64,000 bases of DNA, taken from positions 372,001 to 436,000 of the forward strand of contig NZ_JAHVXI010000002.1 of assembly GCF_021032705.1 (NCBI RefSeq), read 5' to 3'. Source of the DNA: Psychroserpens luteolus. GTDB taxonomy: Bacteria; Bacteroidota; Bacteroidia; Flavobacteriales; Flavobacteriaceae. Below, piece after piece: positions 35,147-42,653 of the stretch (positions within the stretch are counted from its first letter, which is position 1; each line of letters starts with the position of its first letter). The translations under genes were made by a program, and so were the position numbers. The notes under the pieces were generated by a model. It had not been told where the DNA came from and searched no databases. It saw only the letters and a program-made list of their open reading frames with translations.

Positions 35147-36257
35147 ATGATTACATCAGATCAAATTAAAGATCTAAATACACGCCTTGATAAACTAAGG
35201 CACTACCTTTGACATAGATGCCAAACTGATCGAAATTTCAAACGAAGAAGAGCAAACATTTGATCCAAATTTCTGGAACGATTCTAAGCAAGCCGAAATC
35301 GTAATGAAATCACTTCGAGAGAAAAAAAGTTGGGTACAGGATTACAATACTTCTAAAACCCTTGTTGAGGATCTTGAAGTGATCTACGAATTTTTCAAGG
35401 AAGAAGAAGCCTCTGCAGAAGATGTTCAAAATAGATACGACAAGGCATTACTTCTTATTGAAAAATTAGAATTCAAAAACATGCTATCTGAAGAAGGTGA
35501 CTCATTAAGTGCTGTTCTTCAAATTACAGCTGGTGCTGGTGGTACCGAATCTTGTGATTGGGCAAGCATGCTTATGCGTATGTATTTAATGTATGCCGAA
35601 AAAAGCGGATTCAAAGTAAAAGAACTCAATTTTCAAGAAGGTGATGTGGCTGGTATCAAAACTGTGACTTTAGAAATTGAAGGCGATTATGCTTTTGGTT
35701 GGCTTAAGGGTGAAAATGGTGTACATCGTTTGGTGCGCATCTCCCCTTTTGATAGTAATGCCAAACGTCATACCAGCTTTGCTTCGGTATATGTATATCC
35801 TCTAGTTGATGATACCATAGAAATTGATATCAATCCTGCCGATATAGAAATTACAACAGCACGCTCTAGTGGAGCTGGTGGCCAAAACGTTAATAAGGTA
35901 GAGACCAAAGTACAATTGACTCACAAGCCTACAGGTATTCAAATTTCTTGTTCTGAAACACGTTCTCAGCATGATAATAGAGCTCGAGCAATGCAAATGC
36001 TGAAATCACAACTCTATGAAATAGAATTGCAAAAGCAGATGGCACAGCGCGATGATATTGAAGCAGGTAAAATGAAAATTGAATGGGGAAGTCAAATTAG
36101 GAACTATGTGATGCATCCTTACAAATTGGTAAAAGATGTGCGTTCTGGTCACGAAACAGGTAACGTAGATGCTGTAATGGATGGTGACATCGAACCTTTC
36201 CTAAAGTCGTATTTAATGATGATGGGACAAAAAGAGGATAATCCTAACGAACTATAA
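35147..36257 (+). CDS. prfB: Peptide chain release factor 2, programmed +1 frameshift
   Basis: Release factor recognising UGA and UAA. ATG 35147 opens 21 codons ending ...LRHYL, then an in-frame UGA at 35210-35212. A +1 shift at CTT-T-GAC (35207-35213) joins the frame that continues [15 protein letters not shown] to the stop at 36255, giving 369 residues. The catalytic GGQ is in [24 protein letters not shown] is the classical autoregulatory site: low RF2 stalls at UGA and raises frameshifting. A frame starting at 35304 alone would lack the N-terminal domain, so it should not be annotated as the full gene. Confidence 0.95.
35198..35213 (+). promoter_or_regulatory. prfB programmed frameshift signal (AGG-N6-CTTTGAC)
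   Basis: The slippery CTT-TGA-C is at 35207-35213. The upstream Shine-Dalgarno-like element is only AGG at 35198-35200, six bases before CTT. E. coli has AGGGGG three bases before CTT, so the stimulator here is weak or displaced. Confidence 0.85.
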
Positions 36258-36267
36258 TTCTAAACAT

Positions 36268-36609
36268 ATGATTAAAATATACCACAACCCAAGATGTAGC
36301 AAATCAAGAGAAGGATTTTCGCTTTTAGAAAATTCTGGCAAAGATTTTGAGGTTATAAAGTATCTTGACGAGCCAATTTCCGAAGCAAAATTAAAAGAGA
36401 TCATTTCGCTTCTTGGAATAAAACCCATAGATTTGGTACGTAAAGGTGAAGCAATCTGGAAATCAGATTATAAAACAAAAGAACTAACAGATGATGAAGT
36501 AGTCAAAGCCATGACCAAACATCCAAAATTGATCGAGCGTCCTATCGTAATCAATGGAAAGAAAGCGGTAATTGGCAGACCATCATCCATCATATTAGAT
36601 ATTATTTAA
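36268..36609 (+). CDS. arsC: Arsenate reductase (ArsC/Spx family)
   Basis: A 113-residue thioredoxin-fold protein. NPRCSKSRE places the catalytic Cys at residue 10, RPIVINGKKAVIGRP supplies the conserved Arg residues, and the length is that of the glutaredoxin-coupled ArsC family. No ars operon genes are nearby, so arsenate as physiological substrate is uncertain; YffB- or Spx-like roles are alternatives. It lies 10 bases after prfB and 1 base before the next gene. Confidence 0.85.
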   Translation: MIKIYHNPRCSKSREGFSLLENSGKDFEVIKYLDEPISEAKLKEIISLLGIKPIDLVRKGEAIWKSDYKTKELTDDEVVKAMTKHPKLIERPIVINGKKAVIGRPSSIILDII

Positions 36610-36610
36610 C

Positions 36611-37078
36611 ATGAAAAAGATTTTTTTAACCTTAATGGTGTTTAGCTTATTTGTAAGCTTTTCTGATGCCCAAATCAGAAATCGTAGACAACAACGACAA
36701 GCACCAAGAGTTGTAAACGAAGAAAAGGAAAAAGAGAAGTACGAAGCAAAGGTCGAAGAAAAGAAAGTCACATACATCAACGATCTTATTGCAACGCTTA
36801 ATGTAGATGATTTTCAAAAAGAGATTATCTATCAAACCATGTATAGCTATTTTGACGAACTCACAAAGATCAATAAGCTTGGCCTTAAGAAATTCGAAAG
36901 AGAGACAGAAATAGAACGTCTAGACAAAATGCACTTTAGAGATGTAAAAGCTATGGTTTCTGAAGAGGTTATGGGCAAAATCATGGATGCCTTAAAAGGG
37001 AAATGGGATCAAAAAGAGGAAAAGAAGAAGAAAAAAAAGAAAAAGAAGAAAAAAAAGAAGGATAAAGACAAAAACTAA
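36611..37078 (+). CDS. Exported protein with poly-lysine tail
   Basis: 155 residues with a signal peptide (MKKIFLTLMVFSLFVSFSDA-Q). The mature part starts Arg/Gln-rich, then a Lys/Glu-rich helix, a compact helical centre (INDLIATLNVDDFQKEIIYQTMYSYFDELTKI), and ends in a tail of about 20 residues, nearly all Lys with terminal Asp/Asn. The coding strand there is an almost pure purine tract (about 37012-37072). Function unknown. It is last in the prfB-arsC run and followed by a terminator. Confidence 0.7.
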   Translation: MKKIFLTLMVFSLFVSFSDAQIRNRRQQRQAPRVVNEEKEKEKYEAKVEEKKVTYINDLIATLNVDDFQKEIIYQTMYSYFDELTKINKLGLKKFERETEIERLDKMHFRDVKAMVSEEVMGKIMDALKGKWDQKEEKKKKKKKKKKKKKDKDKN

Positions 37079-37092
37079 AGCACTATACCAAA

Positions 37093-37133
37093 TGGCTTAA
37101 GCTCTTTTAGAAGGTTTTAAGCCATTTTTTTTT
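37093..37133 (+). terminator. Rho-independent terminator
   Basis: 8-bp stem TGGCTTAA (37093-37100) with TTAAGCCA (37117-37124) followed by nine T residues. Confidence 0.88.
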
Positions 37134-37169
37134 AACACAAGATTAACCAAATCCTAGTGCAAGGAATTC

Positions 37170-37177
37170 TAATTTTG
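37170..37177 (+). promoter_or_regulatory. Bacteroidota -7 promoter element TAATTTTG
   Basis: TAATTTTG matches TAnnTTTG 35 bases before ATG 37213. Confidence 0.5.
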
Positions 37178-37212
37178 TTCATCTAAAGACTAACACAAGA
37201 TAAAACCATCAT

Positions 37213-39639
37213 ATGAAATTAAAATTACTTTCATTAGGATTCATGCTTTTTATGGGTATAATCGGACTGGCACAAAATGAAGTGACTATCTCAGGAACTG
37301 TTATTGATGCTGACGATAAAGCGCCTTTAGAATATGCAACAGTTTCATTTTTCAGTAAAACAGAAAACAAGATCATTACAGGTGGTATAACCGATAATAA
37401 AGGTGCCTTTAAAATCGAAGTCCCTTCTGGAACCTATAACGTGTCTGTAGAATACTTGTCCTACAAGACCAAAACGTATGAAGACCGAACACTATCTACC
37501 GATATGAATTTAGGAACCGTCTCTCTGGCTCTCAATTTGGAAGCTTTAGATGCTGTTGAAGTCGTAGCCGAAAAAACAACTGTAGAAATAAAACTTGATA
37601 AAAAAATATATAACGTAGGACGCGATCTTACGGTTAGAGGCGGAACTGTAAGTGATGTTCTAGATAATGTACCTTCGGTATCTGTGGATGTAGAAGGAAA
37701 TGTAGCTTTACGAGGTAATGAGAATGTTAGAATCCTTATTAATGGAAAACCATCTGGATTAGTAGGTTTAAATTCTACTGATGCCTTGCGTCAGTTACCA
37801 GCCGAATCGATTGAACGAGTAGAAGTGATTACCTCTCCTTCTGCACGCTATGACGCTGAAGGAACAGCCGGAATACTAAACATAATTTTAAGACGTAGTA
37901 AACTTCAAGGTCTTAATGGCGCAGTTACCCTTAATGCTGGAGATCCAACACAAGCTGGTGTTTCAGGAAATATCAATTACAGAACTGGCGACTTTAATTT
38001 CTTTAATACGTCTGGTTATCGCTATAGAGAATCTCCAGGAAATGCAACCACAAAAACCGAATTCTTTAATGATGATGATCCTAACACCTTTTTTAATGAG
38101 TTTAGAACATTTGATAGAAAAAGTAGAGGTTTTAACACCAATGTAGGTGTTGAATGGTATGTCAATGAAACGTCTTCAATCACTGCTTCTTTTTTATACC
38201 GCGATAGTGATCAAAACAATGACAATTCTAATGTAATTAGAGAATTTGACAGTAATAGAAATTTAATTAATGAATCCATTCGTTTAGATCCAGAGGAAGA
38301 AACCGATATTACTAGACAGTATTCTTTTAACTACGATAAGCAATTTGGAGGTGACAGTCAGCATCGTTTGACTTTCGATTTTCAGTATGAAGATAATGGC
38401 GAGGTTGAACAATCACTTATTGCACAAGATGGTGATGCTGCCGAACGTGTGCGTACTGCTGAAACTCAGGATGAAGTCTTATTACAAATGGATTACACCA
38501 GACCCATTGGTGAACAAAGTAATTTTGAATTTGGTTATCGCGGAACTTTCGAAGAGCTGGATACCGATTACACCTTAGAATTTAATGAGAATGGTACGTT
38601 TGTGCTAGATACCGATCAAAGCAACAACTTGGTATTTCGTCAATATGTAAATGCTGTATACTCACAATTTGGAAGCAAGATTAAAGATAAGTTTTCTTAT
38701 TTATTAGGGCTTCGTATGGAAAGTACACGTATCACAATTGATCAGGTCACTACTGGAAGTTTAGATCGTAAAAATTATACAGGCCTCTTCCCTACTGTAA
38801 ATTTGGGGTATGAGATTTCTGAGAAGCAAAGTATCACTTTAGGGTACAATAGAAGAATTCGTCGTCCGCGATCTCGTTTTATCAATACTTTCCCTTCGCG
38901 AAGTAGTGCAACTAATCTATTTCAAGGAAATCCAGATTTAGATCCGAGTTACTCAAATACTGTAGACTTAGGCTATTTAAATCGCTTCGGAAAGATGACA
39001 CTCAACTCATCGATCTACTATACAAGAGCTACAGACGTCTTTACCTTTGTGAGTTTGGACACAGGTGACACAGCTATCGTTGGTGGAACAGAAGTGCCAA
39101 TTATTAGACGTTCGCCAATTAACTTGGCAACTAACGATCGTTACGGATTTGAATTCACCTTAACCTACAGACCATCGAAAAAATGGAATGTAAACGGAAA
39201 CCTGAATTTATTTAAATCGGTTACTGAAGGGTTTTTTGAAGGCACCGATTTTGGTGCAGAGAACTTTAGCTGGTTTGCAAGAATTAATAATAAATACACT
39301 TTACCAGGTAGTATCGATTGGCAAACGCGACTCTTTTATCGTGGACCAAGTGAAGACGCACAAACCGTTCGTGAAGGTATATTTTCTATGGATCTAGCAT
39401 TTAGTAAAGATTTGCTTAAAGACAAAGCATCTTTAGCAGTGAATGTGAGTGACGTATTTAACTCAAGAAAACGAAAATTTACATCGACAACACCAACGTT
39501 TATTGCTGATGGTGAATTTCAATTTAGACAACGTAGTTTTAACCTTACCTTTACCTACCGCTTTAACCAACAGAAACAGCGTCAACAACAAAATGGTGGA
39601 CGTAATGGTGGTGGCGATGATTTTGATTTTAGTGGCTAG
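37213..39639 (+). CDS. TonB-dependent outer-membrane receptor with CarboxypepD-regulatory N-domain
   Basis: 808 residues. Signal peptide (MKLKLLSLGFMLFMGIIGLA-Q), then a carboxypeptidase-regulatory-like beta-sandwich (about 24-112, SGTVIDADDKAPLEYATVSF), a plug domain (about 125-225, VSDVLDNVPSVSVDVEGNVALRG and RVEVITSPSARYDAEGTAGILNI) and a beta-barrel to about 785. The C-terminus is a short Gln/Asn/Gly/Asp tail (QQNGGRNGGGDDFDFSG) after the last strand LTFTYRF. It belongs to the flavobacterial outer membrane beta-barrel/TonB receptor group. No SusD-like partner is adjacent, so it is probably not a polysaccharide-uptake pair. The ligand is unknown. Confidence 0.88.
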   Translation: MKLKLLSLGFMLFMGIIGLAQNEVTISGTVIDADDKAPLEYATVSFFSKTENKIITGGITDNKGAFKIEVPSGTYNVSVEYLSYKTKTYEDRTLSTDMNLGTVSLALNLEALDAVEVVAEKTTVEIKLDKKIYNVGRDLTVRGGTVSDVLDNVPSVSVDVEGNVALRGNENVRILINGKPSGLVGLNSTDALRQLPAESIERVEVITSPSARYDAEGTAGILNIILRRSKLQGLNGAVTLNAGDPTQAGVSGNINYRTGDFNFFNTSGYRYRESPGNATTKTEFFNDDDPNTFFNEFRTFDRKSRGFNTNVGVEWYVNETSSITASFLYRDSDQNNDNSNVIREFDSNRNLINESIRLDPEEETDITRQYSFNYDKQFGGDSQHRLTFDFQYEDNGEVEQSLIAQDGDAAERVRTAETQDEVLLQMDYTRPIGEQSNFEFGYRGTFEELDTDYTLEFNENGTFVLDTDQSNNLVFRQYVNAVYSQFGSKIKDKFSYLLGLRMESTRITIDQVTTGSLDRKNYTGLFPTVNLGYEISEKQSITLGYNRRIRRPRSRFINTFPSRSSATNLFQGNPDLDPSYSNTVDLGYLNRFGKMTLNSSIYYTRATDVFTFVSLDTGDTAIVGGTEVPIIRRSPINLATNDRYGFEFTLTYRPSKKWNVNGNLNLFKSVTEGFFEGTDFGAENFSWFARINNKYTLPGSIDWQTRLFYRGPSEDAQTVREGIFSMDLAFSKDLLKDKASLAVNVSDVFNSRKRKFTSTTPTFIADGEFQFRQRSFNLTFTYRFNQQKQRQQQNGGRNGGGDDFDFSG

Positions 39640-39671
39640 AATTTAAGCGTAACATAACAATAAGACATAAA

Positions 39672-39698
39672 AAAAGGAAACCATTTAGGTTTCCTTTT
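39672..39698. terminator. Bidirectional rho-independent terminator
   Basis: 11-bp stem AAAAGGAAACC (39672-39682) with GGTTTCCTTTT (39688-39698) and a 5-base loop, between convergent genes. Confidence 0.88.
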
Positions 39699-39719
39699 AT
39701 ATTTTAAATAGCAACGAGC

Positions 39720-39896
39720 TTAGTGTGTTGCTCGCTTTGCTTTCTTTTCTTCTTTAATCTCATTTAAACGCTCAATAAGCGAACCACCAATCCAATAAGG
39801 AATAACAAACGTTAATAAAAATATCATTAACCAGAATCCTATCGTTAAGATGGTTAAAAATGCTAAAAATCCTAAATATTGGTCAAATTCGAACAT
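39720..39896 (-). CDS. Small single-pass or two-pass membrane protein (58 aa)
   Basis: 58 residues from ATG 39896 (MFEFDQYLGFLAFLTILTIGFWLMIFLLTF), with one long hydrophobic stretch that may make a hairpin, then a charged tail LNEIKEEKKAKRATH. The frame is open to 39947, but a strong promoter (39917-39947) occupies that stretch, so ATG 39896 is the start. Function unknown. Confidence 0.7.
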   Translation of the reverse strand: MFEFDQYLGFLAFLTILTIGFWLMIFLLTFVIPYWIGGSLIERLNEIKEEKKAKRATH

Positions 39897-39916
39897 GTGG
39901 TTTTTTTTTGTTGGCA

Positions 39917-39947
39917 CAAAGATATAATAAAGCCAATTGTTTTGCAA
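39917..39947 (-). promoter_or_regulatory. Bacteroidota promoter TTG-N20-TATCTTTG
   Basis: Minus strand: TTG at 39947-39945, a 20-base spacer, and TATCTTTG at 39924-39917. The spacing is near the -33/-7 consensus. It drives the 58-residue membrane protein. Confidence 0.65.
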
Positions 39948-40048
39948 TAGTAAATTTGAGATTTATTAACAGGTTGTGAAGAATATTAATTAGTTCGTAG
40001 AAAGAAATGTAACAATTAATTAATTGCAGGTTTAGTGGTTAATCTTTT

Positions 40049-42052
40049 TTAGTTTTTGTTCGTAGTTATTCTTTTTGCAAATTCTTTCAGTTTATCCGGA
40101 TTAGGATGTCCATTTTTTAATGCAAAATCCACATTTTGATCAAAACTCCATCCTACAGCCCTAATACCTTCACTTAACAACTCTTCGATCCTATTTTCTG
40201 AGTCATTGATAGAATCATAATAATGTGCATATTTATAAAACCACAATTCAATTAACAAATCTATTTTCTCATTATTATTCAAAAGAAATGCTTTCTCTAA
40301 ATATCCTGTAGCATCATCTTTTTTATTTGAGATTAATAGAAAACGTGCATAATTACCATTAATATTGGCATCATTAGGATTAATTGAAAGTGCTTTTTGA
40401 TAAAATTTTTCCGCTTTCGGATAGTCCTCTCTTATATCACATAAGAAGTTTGCATAATTTCCGTTTTTAATTAAACTTTGAGAGTCTATAGATAAAGCTT
40501 TTAGGAAATGCTTTTCCGCTTGATCGTGTTTTCCTCTTATTTTATATAAAAAAACAGCATAATTTACATTAACATTGCTTTCTTCAGGATCTAAGGATAA
40601 AGCTTTTAGAAAATACTTTTCAGCCTTATCGTAATCTTTCCTAATGAAATGTAAAAAGGCAGCATAGTTTCCATTAGTGTTTGCATGTTCAGGATTACTA
40701 GATAAGGCCTTAAGATAATACTTTTCAGCGTTATCATAGTCATTTCTTATTTTATAGAGAAAATTAGCATAGTTTCCATTAGTAAATACGCTTCCTGGAG
40801 CAATCGATAATGCTCTAACATAATATTTCTCTGCATTTTCATAGTCTTCCTTTATTTCATGCAAAAAGATTGCATAATTCTCATTGTTGTTTGCATTTTC
40901 AGGATCAACAGATATGGCTTGTTGATAATATTTTTCCAAATTGACATGATCCTTTTTTATGAAATGCAAGAAAAAAGTGAATTCATTCCATAACCATGCA
41001 GTTTTAGGAAAAGCCTCTAAAGCTTCAAGGTAAATAGTTTTACGTTTTTCATAATCCTTTTCACTCTTTGCTACACTAGAATATTCAAACGCAGAAAGTT
41101 CTTTTTTTACTGTAGAGTCTAAGATTTCTGATTTAGCCTCAATGTTCATTTCTTTTAATTGTATATCCATTGCTTCAATCCGACTCTTTGTTATATCATC
41201 TAGTTCTTCTTTTATAGGTTTAATTTCATCAAACACCCAAAGTAATTCTTGCATCATTTCATCAAACCCATCAATTTCAATATAAAACCCATTCATTTTT
41301 TTTATCAATTTTTCAACACGCTTTGTAGGCTTAGATTCTTTGTGTCCGCACCAAAAAAAGTTACTCGGCTTATTCATCTTTTCAAAATAATCCATCAAAC
41401 TTCCATCATTTCCTCCATATCCGATAACAATTGGGATATGTCCGCTAAAAATATTATCTAATGGTTCTTTCCATCCTTCATCAAGTCTATTTATTTCATC
41501 TGGATCACTTTTAGGAGATAACAAAAGATCACGATGAATTTTTATTATTAATGGATGGATGTTAGAAGGTCTAGCATAACCACTTAAGGATTCGTGCCCA
41601 CAAACCAATGGTGTTCTATCTGTATATTGATAAATTGAGGATTCAATTAAACTGTCGAAATTCGTTGTAAGAATACAGTTCCCGGGTGCCTTTGTCAATA
41701 TTTGAGCAAGAACAATATGTCCAAATGTAGGTTTTGCTGATCGCATGGCCTGTACTAAAAATTCATATCCAGAAGTTTTGTCACTTTCAAACCGTTTTCT
41801 ATAAATGGCACCATAATGAGTAGCTATATCTTTTTTATTTAATTTTACTTCTTTAATCCACTCTTCTATTTCCAAATCGGAATATCGCTCTTCTATTTCG
41901 GCAAACCATTTTTTTGCTAATTGACCACCTGTTGGAATACCACTTTTATAGCTTGCTCCTGCTCCAATGATGAAGCAGAATTTCCTACTTTCGGTATTTG
42001 TATGAATGTCTCTAAGCGTATGCTTGAAATTATGAAGACTGATTGTTTTCAT
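40049..42052 (-). CDS. SIR2-like NADase domain fused to TPR repeats, candidate defence protein
   Basis: 667 residues. The N-terminal SIR2-like domain (about 20-270) shows GAGAS (30-34), TTNFDSL (129-135, Asn131), KIHRD (His173) and GYGGNDGSL (211-219), the NAD-binding and catalytic positions of SIR2 effectors such as those of Thoeris and DSR systems. A helical linker (about 275-330) leads to seven tandem TPR-like units with an exact 35-residue period (about 355-598), each carrying NYAxFL and DYxxAEKYYxKALS. The gene stands alone on the minus strand with its own promoter and an upstream palindrome. SIR2 proteins of this type deplete NAD on infection; that role here is inference. Confidence 0.82.
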   Translation of the reverse strand: MKTISLHNFKHTLRDIHTNTESRKFCFIIGAGASYKSGIPTGGQLAKKWFAEIEERYSDLEIEEWIKEVKLNKKDIATHYGAIYRKRFESDKTSGYEFLVQAMRSAKPTFGHIVLAQILTKAPGNCILTTNFDSLIESSIYQYTDRTPLVCGHESLSGYARPSNIHPLIIKIHRDLLLSPKSDPDEINRLDEGWKEPLDNIFSGHIPIVIGYGGNDGSLMDYFEKMNKPSNFFWCGHKESKPTKRVEKLIKKMNGFYIEIDGFDEMMQELLWVFDEIKPIKEELDDITKSRIEAMDIQLKEMNIEAKSEILDSTVKKELSAFEYSSVAKSEKDYEKRKTIYLEALEAFPKTAWLWNEFTFFLHFIKKDHVNLEKYYQQAISVDPENANNNENYAIFLHEIKEDYENAEKYYVRALSIAPGSVFTNGNYANFLYKIRNDYDNAEKYYLKALSSNPEHANTNGNYAAFLHFIRKDYDKAEKYFLKALSLDPEESNVNVNYAVFLYKIRGKHDQAEKHFLKALSIDSQSLIKNGNYANFLCDIREDYPKAEKFYQKALSINPNDANINGNYARFLLISNKKDDATGYLEKAFLLNNNEKIDLLIELWFYKYAHYYDSINDSENRIEELLSEGIRAVGWSFDQNVDFALKNGHPNPDKLKEFAKRITTNKN
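40259..40990 (-). repeat. Seven 105-bp tandem repeat units encoding 35-residue TPRs
   Basis: Encodes the TPR array of the SIR2-TPR protein. The NYA tripeptide or its equivalent recurs at residues 392, 427, 462, 497, 532 and 567, exactly 35 residues apart. Canonical TPRs are 34 residues. Confidence 0.8.
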
Positions 42053-42130
42053 TAATCACCTTTATTTAATTTATATTACAACTAATAAGTTTTATATGAT
42101 TTAATTTCAATAAGCCATATTCAACTCTAA

Positions 42131-42161
42131 CAAAACTAATTTTTATACGTTCACCAATCAA
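42131..42161 (-). promoter_or_regulatory. Promoter TTG-N20-TAGTTTTG of the SIR2-TPR gene
   Basis: Minus strand: TTG at 42161-42159 (part of TTGA), a 20-base spacer, and TAGTTTTG at 42138-42131, an exact TAnnTTTG match. The -33 TTG abuts the palindrome at 42162-42177. The ATG is at 42052. Confidence 0.6.
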
Positions 42162-42178
42162 TACGTAGTCCTACGTAT
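42161..42178. promoter_or_regulatory. Palindrome ATACGTAG-TC-CTACGTAT, candidate operator
   Basis: 8-bp perfect arms around a 2-base centre, directly upstream of the -33 element of the SIR2-TPR gene. It differs by a single central base from the palindrome upstream of the MORC-like gene (15648-15663), and the flanking TCAA is the same. Confidence 0.6.
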
Positions 42179-42179
42179 A

Positions 42180-42647
42180 TTAGCGCAACCATTTCCGCAT
42201 CTTTGGAAACTCTGCCTCCTCGCAAAGTCCCATCCAACTTAGTAAAGGCAATCCCATATAAGTTCCGCTTGAAAATTGCTCAATAAACCAAGGCGAAGCA
42301 TTTTTATAACCATGCTCATGAAAGACAATACTTGGGTCGAGTTGTAAATGCTGTACTGCCGCATAAGACCATAAAATGGCGACGATCTCATCACCTTGTG
42401 TCGGCCAGTCTGCTTCCATCTTATCTGTACTAATATGTGGTCGCAACTTGGCTTCAGTAACAGCTATATGTCCGGCTTCATGCAACAGGTCTCCTGGATA
42501 TTTGAGTTTGGTCTCATCTATTAAAATGCATTGCCCTTGCAACTGTATACCTGGTAAAAAAGTATCGTCATCTAAGTTGGTCTTGACGACCTGAATATCT
42601 ATCGATTCTAAAAATCCAATAATGTGCTCTACAAGTTCTTTAGCCAT
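42180..42647 (-). CDS. HExxH metalloprotease-like protein (possibly ImmA/IrrE-like)
   Basis: 155 residues. LLHEAGHIAVTEAKL contains an HExxH zinc motif at about residue 56, in a small soluble protein, which resembles the ImmA/IrrE peptidase arrangement. The surrounding TKLKYPGDLLHEAGH and WSYAAVQHLQLDPSIVFHEHGYK do not give a firm family call. It is 6 bases behind the phosphoesterase gene on the same strand and so probably co-transcribed with it rather than with the SIR2-TPR gene, whose promoter lies just after its stop. Confidence 0.65.
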   Translation of the reverse strand: MAKELVEHIIGFLESIDIQVVKTNLDDDTFLPGIQLQGQCILIDETKLKYPGDLLHEAGHIAVTEAKLRPHISTDKMEADWPTQGDEIVAILWSYAAVQHLQLDPSIVFHEHGYKNASPWFIEQFSSGTYMGLPLLSWMGLCEEAEFPKMRKWLR

Positions 42648-42653
42648 ATATCT

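Noticed and set aside
40259-40990. CRISPR array
   Set aside because: The 105-bp regular repeats are coding TPR units, not short direct repeats with unique spacers; no cas genes are present.
42180-42647. HExxH protein as part of a SIR2 defence operon
   Set aside because: It is only 6 bases from the phosphoesterase gene and is separated from the SIR2-TPR gene by a clear promoter, so it probably belongs to the other unit.
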